DNA of 7,713 bases, taken from NCBI GenBank assembly GCA_902493795.1, contig CABUQZ010000037.1, positions 1-7,713 on the forward strand, in the 5' to 3' direction. The translations under genes and the position numbers were made by a program. Below the pieces are notes generated by a model. That model saw nothing but the letters and a program-made list of their open reading frames with translations. It made no database searches and had not been told where the DNA came from. This document shows positions 6,498-7,713 of the stretch, piece after piece. Source of the stretch: an uncultured Clostridium sp. (lineage in GTDB: Bacteria; Bacillota_I; Bacilli_A; RF39; UBA660). Numbering within the stretch: position 1 is the stretch's first letter; each line of letters begins with the position of its first letter.

Positions 6498-6501
6498 GGG
6501 G
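6496..6501 (+). promoter_or_regulatory. smpB ribosome-binding site overlapping the rnr stop
   Basis: AGGGGG begins within the TAG stop of rnr and lies five bases before smpB ATG 6507. A ribosome ending rnr would sit on the smpB start region, which suggests translational coupling of the two genes. Confidence 0.8.
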
Positions 6502-6506
6502 AAAAT

Positions 6507-6941
6507 ATGGAAATAATTAATAGAAAAGCAAGATTTAATTATTTTATTAAAGAGGAATATGAATGTGGTATTGTTCTAAAAGGAACTGAGATTAAATCTA
6601 TTCGAAATGGTAGTTGTAATATTGGGGATAGTTATGCTCATGTAAGAAAAGGTGAATTGTTTATTTTAAATATGTTCATTGGAGAGTATAAGGAAGGAAA
6701 CATATTTAATCATCAAGAAACTAGAACAAGAAAACTTTTAATGCACAAGAACGAAATAGTTAAATTAGATAATAAAGTAAAACTCGAAGGATATACTCTT
6801 ATACCACTAAAAGTGTATTTTAAAGACAATAAAGCTAAGGTATTGCTTGGATTATGTAAAGGTAAAAAAGACTTTGATAAAAGAGAAGATATTAAAGAAA
6901 GAGATATAAAAAGAGACCTAGAAAAAAGAATCAAAAGATAA
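6507..6941 (+). CDS. smpB: SmpB, tmRNA-binding protein
   Basis: A basic 144-residue cytoplasmic protein that binds the tRNA-like part of tmRNA and carries it into the empty A site of stalled ribosomes. The family pattern runs through the whole length: NRKARFNYFI (5-14), GIVLKGTEIKSIRNG (21-35), RTRKLLMHKNEI (73-84), then GKKDFDKRED (119-128) and a highly basic C-terminal tail (to 144) that in homologues becomes helical in the mRNA channel. The usual KKLYDKR segment reads KKDFDKR here. Length is slightly under the common 150-160. It starts nine bases after rnr and precedes the tmRNA gene, so both partners of the complex are adjacent. Confidence 0.96.
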   Translation: MEIINRKARFNYFIKEEYECGIVLKGTEIKSIRNGSCNIGDSYAHVRKGELFILNMFIGEYKEGNIFNHQETRTRKLLMHKNEIVKLDNKVKLEGYTLIPLKVYFKDNKAKVLLGLCKGKKDFDKREDIKERDIKRDLEKRIKR

Positions 6942-6943
6942 AT

Positions 6944-6974
6944 GAAGGAAAAGTGAAGAGCTTTTTCTTTTCTT
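6944..6974 (+). terminator. Probable intrinsic terminator after smpB
   Basis: GGAAAAG (6947-6953) pairs with CTTTTTC (6961-6967) with one G-T pair and a 7-base loop, followed by TTTTCTT. The stem can be extended by A-T pairs. It is AT-rich and therefore weak, but it lies immediately after the smpB stop and before the ssrA promoter. Confidence 0.5.
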
Positions 6975-6980
6975 ATATAT

Positions 6981-7009
6981 TTGATATTTTCAGCAATATA
7001 TGTTAAAAT
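6981..7009 (+). promoter_or_regulatory. Strong promoter of ssrA (tmRNA)
   Basis: TTGATA (6981-6986), a 17-base spacer and TAAAAT (7004-7009), each five of six matches, with TGT directly before the -10. The mature 5' end of tmRNA at 7018 is nine bases after the -10, so transcription may start at or near the mature 5' end with little 5' trimming. Confidence 0.85.
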
Positions 7010-7017
7010 CTACGTAT

Positions 7018-7404
7018 GGGGTCGACAAGGTATCGACGGGATTAACTGAGTATAGATGGCAAGTCGAGGCATACGTAAATGCGTCAGTTTAATAACTGGA
7101 AACAAAATTAAAAATGCATTCGCTACACTATTTGGTAGAAATACTCAAACAGCTGTAGCTTTTGCCTAGTATAAACTAGAGCAAGTGCGCTTCTTTAATT
7201 CTTTTTCCTACGGGGAATTTAAGAGGCTAATTTAGTAGGATATATTGCTATGATGTCTATAAGTAGTAATGAATTTTATAGGCTTGCTATACAATTATTT
7301 GTTAATTAATTTTTTGTATAGTGAAAAATTTTAATTAACTAAACTTGTAGAAGTCTATATGTGGTTTTTTTCGGACGGGAGTTCGATTCTCCCCGACTCC
7401 ACCA
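7018..7404 (+). ncRNA. ssrA: tmRNA (transfer-messenger RNA)
   Basis: A 387-base tmRNA, which is both tRNA-like and mRNA-like and rescues stalled ribosomes with SmpB. The ends form a 7-bp acceptor stem, GGGGTCG (7018-7024) with CGACTCC (7394-7400), including the G3-U pair read by alanyl-tRNA synthetase. The T arm is GGGAG-TTCGATT-CTCCC. CCA (7402-7404) is encoded. The tag frame begins after AATAACT at GGA 7098 and ends at TAG 7167, which lies in a small hairpin (CTAGT/ACTAG). Downstream a clear pseudoknot is visible: CTATACAA (7287-7294) with TTGTATAG (7314-7321), interleaved with GTTAATTAA (7301-7309) and TTAATTAAC (7331-7339). A further helix pairs GTCTATAA (7255-7262) with TTATAGGC (7276-7283). 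It is a one-piece, not permuted, tmRNA. Confidence 0.97.
7098..7169 (+). other. tmRNA-encoded proteolysis tag frame
   Basis: Twenty-three codons plus TAG. The tag begins GNKIKN and ends TQTAVAFA, preceded in the protein by the alanine carried on tmRNA itself, so the appended peptide is 24 residues. The start follows the AATAACT-GG context seen in Bacillus tmRNA, and the frame is open without interruption to the TAG. Most bacterial tags are 8-15 residues and end in LAA or VAA. This one is long and ends in AFA, as in Mollicutes. It uses one TAG rather than tandem TAA codons. Confidence 0.88.
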
Positions 7405-7416
7405 AATTGATAGTTG

Positions 7417-7435
7417 CTCGAACATTTTGTTTGAG
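7417..7435 (+). other. Hairpin just downstream of the tmRNA 3' end
   Basis: CTCGAACA (7417-7424) and TGTTTGAG (7428-7435) form an 8-bp stem with one G-T pair and a 3-base loop, starting 12 bases past the encoded CCA. It has no T-run of its own. It is probably part of the 3' trailer of precursor tmRNA and might guide trimming, but a role is inference. Confidence 0.5.
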
Positions 7436-7446
7436 AATAATAAATT

Positions 7447-7471
7447 GCTAACTAGAAATAGTTAGTTTTTT
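7447..7471 (+). terminator. Intrinsic terminator of ssrA
   Basis: CTAACTA (7448-7454) pairs perfectly with TAGTTAG (7459-7465) around a GAAA tetraloop, followed by six T residues (7466-7471). It lies about 45 bases past the mature tmRNA end and closes the transcript. Confidence 0.9.
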
Positions 7472-7655
7472 AATTATTTTTAAATGAAAAGTGATATAGA
7501 TTATATATAACAATAGAAAATAAAGATTTAGTAAATAATCAAGAATTAAAACAGGTATAAATTGATAAATAAAATTGATTTTTTACTTTTTTTATGACAA
7601 TCTAAATAAAGTCAAGTTTAATTTTGCATTTAGTTTTTATATATTATTGCATGAC

Positions 7656-7678
7656 AAAAAAGACCTACTAAGGTAGAT
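7656..7678 (-). terminator. Probable terminator of a - strand gene beyond the right edge
   Basis: On the - strand ATCTAC (7678-7673) pairs with GTAGGT (7668-7663) with one G-T pair around CTTA, followed by C and six T residues (7661-7656). On the + strand the same stem has an A-C mismatch, although T residues also follow. The - strand reading is better and suggests a convergent gene entering from the right. The stretch 7472-7655 before it holds no reading frame or structure that I can support. Confidence 0.5.
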
Positions 7679-7693
7679 TTTTAAAATTTTTTA

Positions 7694-7702
7694 TGTTATA
7701 TT
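7694..7702 (+). promoter_or_regulatory. Possible extended -10 element pointing out of the window
   Basis: TGT followed by TATATT, with no good -35 upstream. It could serve a + strand gene beyond the edge. It competes with the - strand terminator interpretation of the same region and is weak in such AT-rich DNA. Confidence 0.25.
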
Positions 7703-7713
7703 ATTTTTGCACA

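Noticed and set aside
7380..7713. A mobile element integrated at the 3' end of the tmRNA gene
   Set aside because: ssrA is a common integration site, but no repeat of its 3' end and no integrase frame occurs in the 309 bases that follow. The gene also has its own terminator directly downstream.
1..7713. CRISPR arrays, insertion sequences, toxin-antitoxin pairs or defence genes
   Set aside because: I saw no spaced direct repeats, transposase motifs or small paired frames. The gene content is ordinary housekeeping.

Overview
The window is a chromosomal housekeeping segment of a low-GC Gram-positive bacterium. The DNA is very AT-rich. It has consensus sigma-A-type promoters, strong Shine-Dalgarno sites and U-tailed hairpin terminators. 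It carries a FemABX-type peptidoglycan bridge enzyme and the gene order secG-rnr-smpB-ssrA, common in Bacillota. All six tryptophans in the predicted proteins are TGG codons and no gene needs TGA read as a sense codon, so the standard bacterial code fits. The tmRNA tag ends in -AFA, an ending otherwise associated with wall-less Mollicutes, but murD and femX imply a cell wall. My inference is a walled relative of the Mollicutes (an Erysipelotrichia- or RF39-like Bacillota lineage). I cannot name a species.

Layout. Positions 1-450 hold no convincing complete gene: possibly the last codons of a + strand gene, a strong + strand terminator (70-116), a - strand terminator (254-284) and an unexplained stretch. 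Two - strand genes follow in tandem: an HD-domain phosphohydrolase (451-1137) and a FemX/MurM-like aminoacyltransferase (1286-2602), each with its own promoter and terminator. An 84-90 bp divergent promoter region separates femX from murD (2693-4027, + strand). After murD come secG (4088-4300), a terminator, rnr encoding RNase R (4404-6497), smpB (6507-6941), a probable terminator, and the tmRNA gene ssrA (7018-7404) with its own near-consensus promoter and a GNRA-loop terminator. The last 240 bases are non-coding apart from a probable - strand terminator for a gene beyond the right edge and a possible outward promoter.

How the genes relate. FemX and MurD act on two steps of peptidoglycan building: MurD adds glutamate to the stem peptide in the cytoplasm, and FemX-type enzymes add bridge amino acids from aminoacyl-tRNA. 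SecG is part of the SecYEG export channel. RNase R, SmpB and tmRNA form the trans-translation module: SmpB and tmRNA rescue stalled ribosomes and tag the nascent chain, and RNase R degrades the faulty mRNA. The rnr and smpB genes are translationally close-coupled; ssrA is transcribed separately.

I see no undescribed multi-gene system. The points most worth a second look are the long -AVAFA tmRNA tag, the Glu in place of the usual Lys in MurD's NDSKATN motif, the RNase R that stops right after its S1 domain, and the overlapping femX/murD promoters.
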